Assembly (NCBI GenBank): GCA_903920455.1
Contig: CAIXLY010000035.1
Coordinates: forward strand, 30,490 to 94,489
From: an uncultured bacterium
GTDB lineage: Bacteria; Bacteroidota; Bacteroidia; Chitinophagales; Chitinophagaceae
Direction of reading: 5' to 3'
DNA: 64,000 nt
In this document: in pieces, positions 43,191-53,083 of the stretch
Layout: each line of letters begins with the position of its first letter
Position numbering within the stretch: position 1 is the first letter of the stretch
The notes under the pieces: generated by a model
Seen by the model: only the letters and a program-made list of their open reading frames with translations
Told to the model about the DNA's origin: nothing
Databases searched by the model: none
Program-made: the position numbers and the translations under genes

Positions 43191-43780
43191 AAACGCTCCG
43201 CTATTTTTTTCCAGTTTACAACAGACCAAAAAGAAGTAAGATAATCTGCCCTTCTATTCTGATATTTCAAGTAATAAGCATGTTCCCAAACATCAGCCCC
43301 AAGAATTGGTGTGCCTTTGGTTTCGGCGACGTCCATCAGTGGGTTATCTTGGTTGGGTGTTGAGCATATTTCTAATGCACCGTCCCTTATGATCAACCAA
43401 GCCCATCCACTTCCGAAACGGGTTAAGCCAGCGTTGTTGAATTTCTCTCTGAACGCATCAAATGATCCAAAGGAAGCATCTATTGCAGCAGCGAGGGCGC
43501 CTTCGGGCAATCCACCTGCATTGGGAGCAAGACTTTCCCAGAAAAAGGTATGGTTCCAATGTCCACCACCATTGTTACGAACAGCTGGAGAGATATATCC
43601 TGCAGCAGCAACAAGTTCTTCGATAGATTTCCCCTCGTTCGGTGTGCCGGCAATTGCTTTGTTTAGGTTGTCAATATAAGCTTGATGATGCTTACCATGA
43701 TGAATCTGCATTGTCAGCGTATCAATATGTGGCTCAAGTGCATCATGTGAGTATGGTAGTGCAGGTAGGGTGAATGGCAT
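43175..43780 (-). CDS. sodA: Superoxide dismutase, Mn/Fe family
   Basis: Cytoplasmic superoxide dismutase of 201 residues. Metal ligands are His27 (MQIHHGKHH), His77 ([11 protein letters not shown]), Asp163 and His167 ([15 protein letters not shown]). The Gln in TPNQDNPLM is at the position typical of Mn enzymes, so Mn or cambialistic use is likely. The 3' end overlaps yidD by 16 bases, so the two convergent transcripts are antisense to each other there. Confidence 0.96.
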   Translation of the reverse strand: MPFTLPALPYSHDALEPHIDTLTMQIHHGKHHQAYIDNLNKAIAGTPNEGKSIEELVAAAGYISPAVRNNGGGHWNHTFFWESLAPNAGGLPEGALAAAIDASFGSFDAFREKFNNAGLTRFGSGWAWLIIRDGALEICSTPNQDNPLMDVAETKGTPILGADVWEHAYYLKYQNRRADYLTSFWSVVNWKKIAERFQAGS

Positions 43781-43899
43781 AGTACTTTTGATTTTTTGGC
43801 AAATATACTTTAAGAGTTGAGAGTTTTGGGTTTAGTATTTAGTAAATTTCAAAGTAGTGCTCTATTAGCGAAGAAAAAAAGACGAAAATCTCAAGAAAA

Positions 43900-44337
43900 C
43901 TATCTTTTCGCCTTAAAAAAAGCCTTCATTAATTCACTGGATTCCTCTGCCAGGAGTCCGGTAAGCACCTGAGCCTTAGGGTGAAATGGATTTCTATCGT
44001 CTGTATACACTTGATGACCATTTTTAATATCTGATGCGCCCCAAATGATTCGGCCAACTTTACTCCAATATAGGGCGCCAGCACACATAAGACAGGGCTC
44101 AACTGTAACATAAAGGGTTGCGTCTGGAAGATATTTGGACCCTAGCAGATTAAATGCTGAAGTCAGGGCAATAATTTCAGCGTGGGCTGTTGGATCGTTT
44201 AATTTTTCGACCATATTATATCCCCGAGAGATAATCTTTTGATTCATAACAACTACTGCGCCTACCGGCACTTCCCCTTCTTCGTATGCCCTTTCGGCTT
44301 CACGAAGGGCCATTTTCATAAAATATTCATCTGTCAT
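43900..44337 (-). CDS. tadA: tRNA-specific adenosine deaminase
   Basis: Converts adenosine to inosine at the wobble position of tRNA-Arg(ACG). 145 residues. The zinc/catalytic motifs are His52-Ala-Glu54 and Pro81-Cys82-x-x-Cys85 in VEPCLMCAGAL. SKVGRIIWGASDIKNG follows as in TadA. Cytosine or guanine deaminases share the fold, but length and motif context favour TadA. The repeat 44338-44374 directly adjoins its ATG. Confidence 0.92.
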   Translation of the reverse strand: MTDEYFMKMALREAERAYEEGEVPVGAVVVMNQKIISRGYNMVEKLNDPTAHAEIIALTSAFNLLGSKYLPDATLYVTVEPCLMCAGALYWSKVGRIIWGASDIKNGHQVYTDDRNPFHPKAQVLTGLLAEESSELMKAFFKAKR

Positions 44338-44374
44338 GGTGGAAGGTTGAGGAAGTTTGAGAGAGGTTTAGTTG
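44338..44374. repeat. GTTTAG-type repeat arm between rnpA and tadA
   Basis: GGTGGAAGGTTGAGGAAG, then TTTGAGAGAGGTTTAGTTG: a single purine-rich arm touching the tadA start codon. A short fragment of the same kind (GGGAGGTTTAG, about 44804-44814) lies at the rnpA start. Confidence 0.75.
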
Positions 44375-44397
44375 TTTATTTGTTGATGCAGATGCAG

Positions 44398-44799
44398 TCA
44401 GTTTGAATTTATAGAACAGAGTTTTTTTAGGGCGGATTTCATAGCGAGTTCTATTTCTGCATATTCACTGATGGACGTGTTGGTAAAAACAAAAAATACT
44501 CCCATAGTTAATCCTTTTGCCAACAGCATTTCCCTCAGGTCTTGTTTCTGTTTTCTGTATGCTTCTCTTATTCTACGTTTCAGCAGGTTGCGGTCTACTG
44601 CTTTTTTAAAACTCCTTGCGCCTACTGAAACTCCCATTTGAAGTGGGTCGCCAGCCTTTTCATCTGAGGGTTCCTTTGATATGACATAATACACCAACAA
44701 AGGAGGCTGCCGAAATCGCTCTCCCTTTTCAAAAAGCTGCCTAATCTTCTGGTAGCTTTTTAAACGTTCTTTTTTAGATAGGGACTGAAGCTGTGGCAA
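44398..44799 (-). CDS. rnpA: Ribonuclease P protein component
   Basis: Protein subunit of RNase P, maturing tRNA 5' ends. 133 residues. LSKKERLKSYQKIRQLFEKGERFRQPPLLVYYV is the usual N-terminal pattern in outline, and RSFKKAVDRNLLKRRIREAYR is the RNA-binding RNR motif. No ATG fits the start; the best candidate is the TTG at 44797-44799, next to a repeat fragment. It lies downstream of rpmH as usual, but 175 bases separate them. Confidence 0.94.
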   Translation of the reverse strand: MPQLQSLSKKERLKSYQKIRQLFEKGERFRQPPLLVYYVISKEPSDEKAGDPLQMGVSVGARSFKKAVDRNLLKRRIREAYRKQKQDLREMLLAKGLTMGVFFVFTNTSISEYAEIELAMKSALKKLCSINSN

Positions 44800-44974
44800 T
44801 TTTGGGAGGTTTAGATGATAAAGTTAAGGTGAGATTGGACTTGTCACCAAGTCTGACACTGCCGTCTGGAAAGCCAACGCTGATCCTTCTTGCTATCTCC
44901 CACATATCTATTACAAAAATAGCCCCAGATAATAATCCGGAGCTACAATGATATTAAATAGAAGAATAATCTGC

Positions 44975-45130
44975 TTACTTAAGTCTGCTTTCGTCAGATA
45001 CCGACAATTTCTTGCGGCCTTTTTTCCTTCTGCTGGCCAATACGGCACGGCCGTTTGCTGATTCCATGCGTTTGCGAAATCCGTGTACAGACTTTCTGCG
45101 TCTGCGATGGGGTTGAAATGTACGTTTCAT
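44975..45130 (-). CDS. rpmH: 50S ribosomal protein L34
   Basis: 51-residue ribosomal protein: [20 protein letters not shown] at the start and [10 protein letters not shown] at the end, extremely basic and unmistakable. It starts at the ATG at 45130. The rpmH-rnpA order matches almost all bacteria. dnaA is not in the window, so oriC proximity cannot be judged. Confidence 0.97.
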   Translation of the reverse strand: MKRTFQPHRRRRKSVHGFRKRMESANGRAVLASRRKKGRKKLSVSDESRLK

Positions 45131-45299
45131 AGTTCTTTTTTTTCCTTTTTGTGTTGAAACAATGGTCGGAGAAGCGACCTATTCTGTCCAATTCGTTCAC
45201 GGGTCACCACACCCGAGAAATTGTGAAAGGACGGCAAAGGTAGTGTTTTTTAGGTAGAAATCAAATAGGCGCCTGGCTAAGTTTCAAAGAATTAGGTCT

Positions 45300-46124
45300 T
45301 TATAGAATGGCGGTTTTTGCATCTACCTCTTCGCCCCAAAAAACTGAAGCTCCTGTGTTAAAGGCGTTTTCATCTCCCGTTGAGAAGAAAGAAATGGAGC
45401 CCCCATGAGTGAGCCGACTTTCCATCTCAGGATGACGGCCAAGATAGGTAGCCAGACTTTCGGCTACAATATGACCTTGTGAAACTACCGCAATGTTTGC
45501 GGGCAAGTGAGCCCTTATTTTATCCTCAAGCAATGGATAATGGGTGCAGGCAAGCAGAATGGTATCAATCAAATCAGACTGTATCATTAATTTGTCAATG
45601 CACTCCTGAATAATGGGATCTGCTTTTTCTTTAAGGTAGTCGCCTGATTCAACCAGTGGAACCCAAGCAGGACAAGCTTGTTGATGAACCTGAACATCAG
45701 GAAAGGCCTTGCCAATTTCTATCACATAGGACCCAGAATCTACGGTGCCCTGAGTTCCGAGTATCCCAATATGGCCAGTTTCTGTGTAATCTCCTATTAC
45801 CTCAGTGGTGGGCCTAATTACGCCCAATACCCGCTTGGTTGAATCTATTGCAGACAGGTCGTTTTGCTGAATGGTTCTCAAGGCTTTTGCAGAGGAAGTA
45901 TTGCAGGCAAGAATTACAAGGGGACAACCCTGACTAAAAAGCCAGTTGACAGCTTCAAGTGTATATTGATAGACTGTTTCAAAGGAGCGTGGGCCATAGG
46001 GAGCTCTTGCACTATCTCCCAAATAGATATAATCATAGTTCGGCATTGCACCAACAATCTCTTTTAAGACTGTTAGCCCACCTAATCCTGAATCAAAAAC
46101 CCCTATCGGGTGCTTGTCTTGCAT
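45300..46124 (-). CDS. murI: Glutamate racemase
   Basis: Makes D-glutamate for peptidoglycan. 274 residues from the ATG at 46124. FDSGLGGLTVL opens the fold. The two catalytic Cys are in LACNTSSAKAL and LLACTHYPLL. An upstream in-frame ATG at 46145 lies inside the stem of a strong terminator and is unlikely to be used. That leaves only 3 bases between the end of the T-run and the ATG, so the message is either leaderless or made by read-through from ompH. Confidence 0.95.
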   Translation of the reverse strand: MQDKHPIGVFDSGLGGLTVLKEIVGAMPNYDYIYLGDSARAPYGPRSFETVYQYTLEAVNWLFSQGCPLVILACNTSSAKALRTIQQNDLSAIDSTKRVLGVIRPTTEVIGDYTETGHIGILGTQGTVDSGSYVIEIGKAFPDVQVHQQACPAWVPLVESGDYLKEKADPIIQECIDKLMIQSDLIDTILLACTHYPLLEDKIRAHLPANIAVVSQGHIVAESLATYLGRHPEMESRLTHGGSISFFSTGDENAFNTGASVFWGEEVDAKTAIL

Positions 46125-46127
46125 GAT

Positions 46128-46156
46128 AAAAAAAGACCGAAACAATTGTTTCGGTC
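46128..46156 (-). terminator. Strong intrinsic terminator abutting murI
   Basis: GACCGAAACAATTGTTTCGGTC (46135-46156) is a perfect 22-base palindrome followed, on the minus strand, by seven T. It lies 8 bases after the stop of the downstream ompH gene and 3 bases before the murI ATG. Confidence 0.88.
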
Positions 46157-46163
46157 AGTTAAT

Positions 46164-46694
46164 TTATTTTGCTGCTGGTTTAGCGACTGCGCCTGCATCA
46201 ATTTTTTTCTTCACTAGAGGTAGCAGATCATCCGTATCCGGAGAAACAACCAATGCCTCTTTTCTAAATACATGGCTAAAGCCATTTGCCTTGGCAACTT
46301 CAGAAATCAGCTGATTGGCCCTTTGGGCAACTGGTGCCATAAGTTCTTCCTGCTTCTGTTGCATTTGCTGCTGATACCCTTGCTCAAAACCTTGAAGTTC
46401 AGCAAAAAGTTTTCTTTGCTTTTCTCTGTTCGCAGTTTTGATCGCTGCAGACATCTTTGTAGAATCCGCTTTAAATATGCTGTCCTGGCGGTTAAGTTCT
46501 TTCAATGTTTCAGTGTAATTGATCTGAAGCGCGCTGTCAAATTGCGACATTTCAGCAACTGCTTTCTTGTACTCAGGCAATAATTGAACAACCTCGTCGA
46601 TACTGATTACTCCTGTCTTAGTTTGCGCGTTAAGGGAAAAGCTGGATGCTACTAATGCAATCGTCACCAAGCCCATTGTTAAAAATTTTCTCAT
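46164..46694 (-). CDS. OmpH/Skp-family periplasmic chaperone, copy 2
   Basis: Skp-like holdase for outer-membrane proteins. 176 residues with a signal peptide (1-23, ending LNA/Q). The remainder is coiled-coil with Lys/Glu/Gln-rich helices (EKQRKLFAELQGFEQGYQQQMQQKQEELM) and a C-terminal strand region. It follows the first ompH gene by 40 bases, with bamA upstream of both, the standard Bacteroidetes block for outer-membrane biogenesis. Confidence 0.9.
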   Translation of the reverse strand: MRKFLTMGLVTIALVASSFSLNAQTKTGVISIDEVVQLLPEYKKAVAEMSQFDSALQINYTETLKELNRQDSIFKADSTKMSAAIKTANREKQRKLFAELQGFEQGYQQQMQQKQEELMAPVAQRANQLISEVAKANGFSHVFRKEALVVSPDTDDLLPLVKKKIDAGAVAKPAAK

Positions 46695-46734
46695 TGCTGT
46701 TGATTGTTTTATGTGATTCGAAAATATGCTTTTT

Positions 46735-47247
46735 TTATTTTCCCGATAACTCTTTTAGGACATCGTCGCTTTTGTCGAGTTTAGGGTCGGCAAAGATAAT
46801 GGTAATTCCTTCACTTTTATCTAGGATTAGGTCGTATTGGCGGTTGACTGCCAGTTTCTGAACCGCATTATACACCCTGTCTTGTATGGGTTTTACCAGT
46901 TCTTGCCGTCTTTTGAACAGGTCACCTTCAAATCCAAAGCGCTTTTTTTGCAGATCCCTGAGCTCTTTTTCTTTGTTGAACAGCTCATCTTCCCTTTTTT
47001 TAAGCAACTCCTCGCTTAACATCACGCGCTCGGATTCAAAATTCCTATACAGCTGATCCAATACAGACTGTTTTTCATCAATTTCAGACTGCCACTGAAC
47101 ACTGAAAGCATCAAGCTTTTTCTGCGCTTCTGCATACGCGGGAAGCTTACCAAGAATATATCTGGTATCAATCACTGCATACCGCTGTGCAGTTGCTTGG
47201 CCAGCTATTGCAACGACAAGCGCCAAAAGAAATATCAGCTTTTTCAT
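46735..47247 (-). CDS. OmpH/Skp-family periplasmic chaperone, copy 1
   Basis: Second Skp/OmpH paralogue, 170 residues. A signal peptide (1-20, ending GQATA/Q) is followed by YAVIDTRYILGKLPAYAEAQ and a long charged coiled-coil. It forms the probable trimeric tentacle chaperone. It lies between bamA and the other copy and is tightly clustered with both. Confidence 0.9.
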   Translation of the reverse strand: MKKLIFLLALVVAIAGQATAQRYAVIDTRYILGKLPAYAEAQKKLDAFSVQWQSEIDEKQSVLDQLYRNFESERVMLSEELLKKREDELFNKEKELRDLQKKRFGFEGDLFKRRQELVKPIQDRVYNAVQKLAVNRQYDLILDKSEGITIIFADPKLDKSDDVLKELSGK

Positions 47248-47345
47248 ATTTATAAATTTTGAGCTCTCGTGTTAAAAGAGTTGGGGGATGTATAAAATTT
47301 TATGTTGACTCAATCAACCAATACGTTCAAGCTAGCCCTAGTGCA

Positions 47346-50072
47346 CTATTCTGGTTCAAACCCAAGCATGAAAGTAAACTTGGCAGCATCCTTGACCTTG
47401 CCGGTAGTTGAAATTCTATCAAGACCAATTCCATAATCAAAGCCAAGAAGTCCGAACATTGGGAGGAAGAACCTAACCCCTAACCCCATTGAACGCCTCA
47501 ACTGAAAGGGATTCCATTCCTTAAAAGAGTACCAACCATTTGCTGCTTCGTAAAAAGCCAGACCATAAATAGTACTGCTCGGATTGGTTACGAAAGGATA
47601 GCGCATTTCCAGCGTGTACTTATTAAATATTGTAAAGTAGTTACTTGCGTTCTGTTTGTCGGGGTTGATTGTGGGATCGGATTTTTCATATACAGGATAT
47701 CCCCTATGTGCGATAATATCATATCCCAATACACCATAGTTGTTGGTAAGGCCGGCATCACCCACTTGGAAACGTTCAAAAGGTGAAATTGGTAATTCTT
47801 TGTTGTACTTGCCAATAAATCCAAATTTAGCAGCCATGCGCATAACAAACTGCCTGTTCTTTTCCTCTCCTGCAGGTTTGCCAATAGGCACAAACCATTC
47901 AGAGTTAAAACGCCACTTGTGATACTCTACCAGCTTAAACACATCTGTTTTGTTCACGCCATTGATAAATGACCATGGCGGAGTAAATGCCGCAGTGAGA
48001 AGGAAATTTGAACCACTTCTAGGGAAGATTGGTTGATCAATTGAGGTTCTCTGTAATCCAAATTTAATATTGAAGTTGTTCGAGATCCCCGTAGAGAAAG
48101 ATGGGAATATAGAATAGTTTCTAGCCTTATATTGAATGTAACTCACGGAGGTGATGAATGAGAAGAAGTCATCAGGCCATTTCAGCTGCTTACCCAAAGA
48201 GACCGTAATTCCGGATGTACTCAAATATGATGAATCCGAATAGGCCCGATCAAACCTTCCCGTATATGGACTGTATGCGTTGGTGAATTTGGTATTGAAT
48301 ACATTGAAAGACAGTGAGTTTCTTTTCTTGCCTCCCAGCCATGGCTCTGTGAAAGAGAAATTTAATGAGCGGAAGAATCTACCATTGGACTGAAAGCGCA
48401 AGCTCAATTTTTGACCATCGCCCGTTGGCAATGGGTCCCAAGCCGACTTCTTAAGAATATTTTTAATTGAGAAGTTATTGAAAGTTACGCCCAATGTGCC
48501 GGTAAGTCCAATTCCACCGCCCCATCCAGCACTCAACTCAAGTTGATCTGCAGATTTTTCTTCCACTGTGTAGTTGATATCTACGGTTCCGTCGTCCTGA
48601 TTCGGGACCGGATTCATGCCTAATTTTTCTTGGTTGAAATATCCCAAGTTGATAATCTCACGCTGAGAACGGATAAGGTCTGCCCTGCTAAATTTTTCAC
48701 CCGGAACCGTCCTTAACTCTCTGCGAATTACGTGTTCCTTGGTTTTGTCGTTTCCTGTGATGTTGACATTTTTTATGCTAGCCTGAGGCCCTTCTTGTAT
48801 ACGGATTTCATGATCAATCGTGTCGTTGTATACTGAGGTTTCGGTAGGGTTCACCGAGAAAAATAAATAACCATCATCCATGTACAATGAACTGATGTCG
48901 CCACCTTCCGGAGAAACCTGCTTACCCAACTTTTTGTTCAGGACTTCAAGATTATAGATATCTCCCTTTTTAATTCCCAACAACATAGTTAAAATACTAT
49001 CTGAATACTTGGTATTTCCCTTCCAGGTTGTATTTCCAAAATAGTATTTATTTCCTTCGTTTATTTTTAGAGAAACTTCAAGCTTCCCTTTCAAATTATA
49101 GGTTTGTGTATCTGCTTCAATTACCGCATCACGATAGCCCAAGGAATTGTAGTGGGCCAGAATGCTTTCTTTATCTTCTGCATACTTTTTTGCTTTAAAC
49201 TTGGCAGATGCAAAGAGTTTGAACCTAGCACTTCTGTCGAGATAATCCTTAATTTTTGATGGCTTAAGATATCCCTTGTCTCTCAGAAATTCTTTAAACC
49301 CAAGTTTGGCTATGCTTCCATACGGACTCATTGCAGTATCAGGAAACAATGTCAGCTTTGACATCTCTTTAGTTCCTTTCATTTTCTTTTTTAAGGCCAA
49401 AGAAGATACCGCTTCATTTCCGAAGAAATAGATGTCTGAGATTCTAACCTTATTTCCCTTTTTAACATTAAAAGTAAGAACAACCTTTTGCGGTGAGGCA
49501 GGATCAGGATTCTCTTCGATGTCAACTGCAGCGCCCTGGTAGCCTTTGTCTATAAAAAACTTAACGATATTTTCCTTTGCTGAAATCCTCATGTTGTCGG
49601 TCACCACTCTTGACTTAACAAGTCCAACTTTATCTTTCAACTCATCTGCTTCTGTCTTTCGCACGCCTTTGAACTTAAACTCTGAAAGCATTGGGCGTTC
49701 TTCTGCAACGATCTCTAGCCAGATATCATCCCCTTCCAACTTTACAATATATATATTGATGTTGGTGAACATGTTTTGCGTCCACAACTTGCTGATTGCT
49801 TTTGCAAATTGATCACCTCCTGGTATGGTAACTTGATCACCTACAGCTAACCCGGATACAGAGATGACAATGGCTGGATCAAAAACTACATTCCCTGTTA
49901 CTTTAATATCTGCGATTGTATACTTTCTTGGATATTTTGCATCATAAATTGCCATCAGAGCAGGATCTGCGGAAGCCCCTGGAAGGGTATCAATTTGTGC
50001 AACAACGCTGTTTGAGGTAAATAGAATTCCTAGTAAAATCAACAGCGTAAAGATCCTCTTCATCAAGTTCAT
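47346..50072 (-). CDS. bamA: Outer-membrane protein assembly factor BamA
   Basis: Central Bam-complex insertase for beta-barrel proteins. 908 residues from the ATG at 50072; a TTG at 50087 would extend it by five. A signal peptide (ending SVVAQ) is followed by five POTRA domains to about residue 480 (for example YTIADIKVTGN, VRISDIYFFGNEAV, ASIKNVNITGNDKT), then the 16-strand barrel ending FMLGFEPE. It is larger than E. coli BamA, as usual in Bacteroidetes. First of bamA-ompH-ompH, downstream of uppS. Confidence 0.96.
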   Translation of the reverse strand: MNLMKRIFTLLILLGILFTSNSVVAQIDTLPGASADPALMAIYDAKYPRKYTIADIKVTGNVVFDPAIVISVSGLAVGDQVTIPGGDQFAKAISKLWTQNMFTNINIYIVKLEGDDIWLEIVAEERPMLSEFKFKGVRKTEADELKDKVGLVKSRVVTDNMRISAKENIVKFFIDKGYQGAAVDIEENPDPASPQKVVLTFNVKKGNKVRISDIYFFGNEAVSSLALKKKMKGTKEMSKLTLFPDTAMSPYGSIAKLGFKEFLRDKGYLKPSKIKDYLDRSARFKLFASAKFKAKKYAEDKESILAHYNSLGYRDAVIEADTQTYNLKGKLEVSLKINEGNKYYFGNTTWKGNTKYSDSILTMLLGIKKGDIYNLEVLNKKLGKQVSPEGGDISSLYMDDGYLFFSVNPTETSVYNDTIDHEIRIQEGPQASIKNVNITGNDKTKEHVIRRELRTVPGEKFSRADLIRSQREIINLGYFNQEKLGMNPVPNQDDGTVDINYTVEEKSADQLELSAGWGGGIGLTGTLGVTFNNFSIKNILKKSAWDPLPTGDGQKLSLRFQSNGRFFRSLNFSFTEPWLGGKKRNSLSFNVFNTKFTNAYSPYTGRFDRAYSDSSYLSTSGITVSLGKQLKWPDDFFSFITSVSYIQYKARNYSIFPSFSTGISNNFNIKFGLQRTSIDQPIFPRSGSNFLLTAAFTPPWSFINGVNKTDVFKLVEYHKWRFNSEWFVPIGKPAGEEKNRQFVMRMAAKFGFIGKYNKELPISPFERFQVGDAGLTNNYGVLGYDIIAHRGYPVYEKSDPTINPDKQNASNYFTIFNKYTLEMRYPFVTNPSSTIYGLAFYEAANGWYSFKEWNPFQLRRSMGLGVRFFLPMFGLLGFDYGIGLDRISTTGKVKDAAKFTFMLGFEPE

Positions 50073-50254
50073 GGTTTCAGTGGGCAAAATAACGGCTTTT
50101 TGTCTAATTTCTTGTTAAAGAAGCTGTGTTTAGAGGCTTGAGACTAAGTTTAAAGCTAGTTCGATGGGAATAATTGAAGATTATCGCCGAAATACGGCCT
50201 CTTGAGGATGGAAAAGTCTAATCCCTGGATCTGAATTGGAAGTTTAGTGAAGAC

Positions 50255-50986
50255 TTAGACCTTGACTTTCCCAAACCGCCTATCCCGCTTTTGGTAGTCA
50301 ACAATGGCCTCATAAAGGTGTTCTTTCCTGAAATCTGGCCAGTGAACTGGTGTAAAATACAGTTCAGCATACGCCAACTGATAGAGTAGAAAATTGCTGA
50401 TTCTATACTCCCCGCTGGTACGAATCATCAGCTCCGGATCCGGAAACTCACTGGTATAGAGGTATTGTTGCAAAGTATCCTGATTAATTGTACTAGCATC
50501 AAGATCTCCATTGGCAACTTCTTGTACGATCTTTTTTACGGCTTCTCCAATTTCCCACCTTGAGCTGTAACTTAAGGCAACCACGAGATTAAGCCCTGTA
50601 TTGCCCGCCGTAAGATTCAATGCTTCGTTCAGCGCAGTCTTAGCATGCTCAGGGAGCATGGAGAGCTCACCAATGACATGCAGCTTGATGTTATTTTTGA
50701 TTAGTGTGGCAACCTCTTTGTGAATGGTGTCTACCATCAATTCCATTAATCCCGTTACCTCTTTTTCGGGTCTTTCCCAATTCTCGGTTGAAAATGCATA
50801 CAGGGTAAGGTATTTGACGCCCAACTCAGCAGCTCCCTCAACAACCTCTCTAACACTTTTTACCCCATTGATATGACCAAATATTCGGTCCTGCCCTCTC
50901 TCCTGAGCCCATCTGCCATTTCCATCCATAATGATGGCGACGTGTTTAGGAATACGTTCGGTTATGATTTGGTCTTTTGAAGACAT
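50255..50986 (-). CDS. uppS: Isoprenyl transferase (undecaprenyl diphosphate synthase)
   Basis: Cis-prenyltransferase making the C55 lipid carrier for peptidoglycan and polysaccharides. 243 residues from the ATG at 50986. IMDGNGRWAQERGQDRIFGH contains the catalytic Asp, and ELMIRTSGEYRISNFLLYQLAYAEL in outline gives the C-terminal signature. A TTG at 51010 would add eight residues of no family value. It is upstream of bamA in the usual order. Confidence 0.96.
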   Translation of the reverse strand: MSSKDQIITERIPKHVAIIMDGNGRWAQERGQDRIFGHINGVKSVREVVEGAAELGVKYLTLYAFSTENWERPEKEVTGLMELMVDTIHKEVATLIKNNIKLHVIGELSMLPEHAKTALNEALNLTAGNTGLNLVVALSYSSRWEIGEAVKKIVQEVANGDLDASTINQDTLQQYLYTSEFPDPELMIRTSGEYRISNFLLYQLAYAELYFTPVHWPDFRKEHLYEAIVDYQKRDRRFGKVKV

Positions 50987-51087
50987 GGCTGCAAAGTTAC
51001 TAAATTTCAAGAGATGGTAGAATTGAGATTGAATGAGGAAGATTTAAAGCGTTTGTAAGCAGAAAAGCTGCATCAACCCATCCATTT

Positions 51088-51936
51088 TTATTTTGGATTC
51101 GCACACTTGTAAGAACTAAAGGAAATTGAAATGCCAATTTCTGCAATAACATATTGGTCTTTTTGCTCACTAAATCCACGTTGCCTTCCAATTTCACCAA
51201 TACGTGTACCTGTTTCGTAAGATCTATCTTGTAAAAGAAATGCAGGTGAGGGATTGCCATTAACCAATGGGGGAAATGCAGATTTGCCTGCGTATGACGA
51301 ACTCACGTCATCAAGATAATCAGTGGATGTAAAGCGGTAAGTAACCTCAAATGAAAGGTTTATATTTTTCCCCAAGTTGTATTTAATTCCCATTCCCAGA
51401 GGAAAACAAAACGCTTGATTGCTATATGCTTTCCTGTCGGGATATAGGGCAGAGCCCTGACCTTCAGTCCCAAGTTTTCTAAGAAAATATTTCTTCCCGT
51501 CTAAAAACGTGTAGGGGTCATAATTCATACTTCCAACCCCAAGCGTAACATATGGGGTAAATTTATATGAAGGATCTCCTGGAATAAAATTGAAAAAATT
51601 AAAATCTCCTTGAACAGCCATTTCCCAGATCTGACTGCTGAAGTTGAGGTTTCTTCGCTGTTGAAATTCGACATTGCTGTACTCATCTGCATATCCAACC
51701 TTTGCATAATGACCACTCACCCTTACGGCAATATATTTACCAAACTGTTTTTTGAAATATACTCCAACAGCGGGAGATGGTTTGTCAATTGCACTTCTGT
51801 TATTAATATCCCCAAAATAATGTGCCCCTCCGAAACTAATGCCCAGCTCTCCTTCCTGAACAACAGCCTCGCTTTGAGCAATTGCACAAAAACTAAGTGT
51901 TAGGGCGATGAATATGGAAACTGCGGTCTTGAGCAT
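51088..51936 (-). CDS. Outer-membrane beta-barrel protein, DUF6089-like
   Basis: Predicted small outer-membrane barrel of 282 residues from the ATG at 51936, with a signal peptide (MLKTAVSIFIALTLSFCAIA). Features include GELGISFGGAHYFGDIN at the mature N-terminus, alternating strands with aromatic girdles, and VTLGVGSMNYDPYT. It resembles the DUF6089 family that sits between nadK and uppS in many Bacteroidetes. The function is unknown; synteny suggests a link with envelope assembly. A TTG at 51978 gives a longer but implausible signal. Confidence 0.8.
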   Translation of the reverse strand: MLKTAVSIFIALTLSFCAIAQSEAVVQEGELGISFGGAHYFGDINNRSAIDKPSPAVGVYFKKQFGKYIAVRVSGHYAKVGYADEYSNVEFQQRRNLNFSSQIWEMAVQGDFNFFNFIPGDPSYKFTPYVTLGVGSMNYDPYTFLDGKKYFLRKLGTEGQGSALYPDRKAYSNQAFCFPLGMGIKYNLGKNINLSFEVTYRFTSTDYLDDVSSSYAGKSAFPPLVNGNPSPAFLLQDRSYETGTRIGEIGRQRGFSEQKDQYVIAEIGISISFSSYKCANPK

Positions 51937-52104
51937 GGATTGTAAAAATAAGCTGTGGGAGGCGAGATGCGGGAACAAAGAAGTTATTAAAATTATAAAA
52001 TTAGTGGTGGATTTATGGAAAGAGACATTTGTGCGAGCGATAGAAGTGTCAGTTGACTTGATGAATGCATGTTAACAATCGTCAAATACAACAGCTCATG
52101 GCTT

Positions 52105-52986
52105 TCATCTATTTCTAGTATCAAAACCCCAAGTCAATTTTTCCCTCAAGGTTCTTAGAAAATTATTTTCATTCAGTCTAACCAGGTTAAAGCAAAAGCT
52201 TTCTTTTTTAATCGCCAACTGAACGCTTTTCTCTACCAACTCCTTACGGGAGTCCATAGTACATATAAAATCATCTACCCTTCCTTCAACTTCAAATGAA
52301 ACTACGTTGTGATTAGGCACCACAATCGGTCTGATGTTAAGATTATGCGGAGCGATGGGAGTGATAACAAAGCTCTCGCTATCAGGAAATACTACAGGGC
52401 CATTGCAGCTTAAAGAATATCCTGTGGATCCGGTAGGGGTTGAAACAATCAATCCGTCTGCCCAAAATGTATTAAGAAATTCTCCGTTTAGGTAGGTGTG
52501 TATTTTTATCATCGGAGAAAACTCACGCTTATGAATCGTAAACTCATTTAGTGCAAACGGCTCTGCTCCAAAAAGCGGGGTGCTTGCATCAAGGTGAAGA
52601 AGTCCTCTTTTGTCGAGCACATATGTTCTAGATTTCATCGCATCGACAGCAGCATCAATATTTTCCTTGCCCAAACTGGCGAGAAAACCAAGTCTACCAT
52701 AATTAATTCCCAAAACAGGTATTTGTTTATCCCTCACCAAGCAAACAGTATCAAGAAGCGTCCCGTCTCCCCCTAAGCTGATCATCGCATCGATATCTTC
52801 TTTTAGGTCGTTTGCGCTTGAGAAAGTATCAACCTGATTAGGTTCAACAAATTCGTTTCGGTATTGCTGAAAGAGGTCGCTGAAAAAAACTGGTGTAATC
52901 TCAGCCTTGATAAGCGCTTGATGGATGCCAATTAAATCACTGGGCTGTAATGATTGTATACCGCGGCTATATATTGCAACTTTCAT
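52105..52986 (-). CDS. nadK: NAD kinase
   Basis: Phosphorylates NAD to NADP. 293 residues. The catalytic SLGGDGTLLDTV motif, NYGRLGFLAS, ADGLIVSTPTGSTGYSLSCNGP in outline and PIAPHNLNIRPIVVP are all present. It is followed on the same strand by the DUF6089-like barrel, uppS and bamA, a conserved Bacteroidetes arrangement. Confidence 0.96.
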   Translation of the reverse strand: MKVAIYSRGIQSLQPSDLIGIHQALIKAEITPVFFSDLFQQYRNEFVEPNQVDTFSSANDLKEDIDAMISLGGDGTLLDTVCLVRDKQIPVLGINYGRLGFLASLGKENIDAAVDAMKSRTYVLDKRGLLHLDASTPLFGAEPFALNEFTIHKREFSPMIKIHTYLNGEFLNTFWADGLIVSTPTGSTGYSLSCNGPVVFPDSESFVITPIAPHNLNIRPIVVPNHNVVSFEVEGRVDDFICTMDSRKELVEKSVQLAIKKESFCFNLVRLNENNFLRTLREKLTWGFDTRNR

Positions 52987-53083
52987 TCTCTTGATCTTAT
53001 GTCGAAGTTAGTGATGAAAAACGAAGAATATGAAATCCGGATAAAAACGATATGCGGCATCTGCGATTGGCAGTAGGGCACCG

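Noticed and set aside
44994..45200. 68-residue leftward frame overlapping rpmH
   Set aside because: It is a shifted frame over the L34 gene; the L34 protein in the neighbouring frame is unmistakable.
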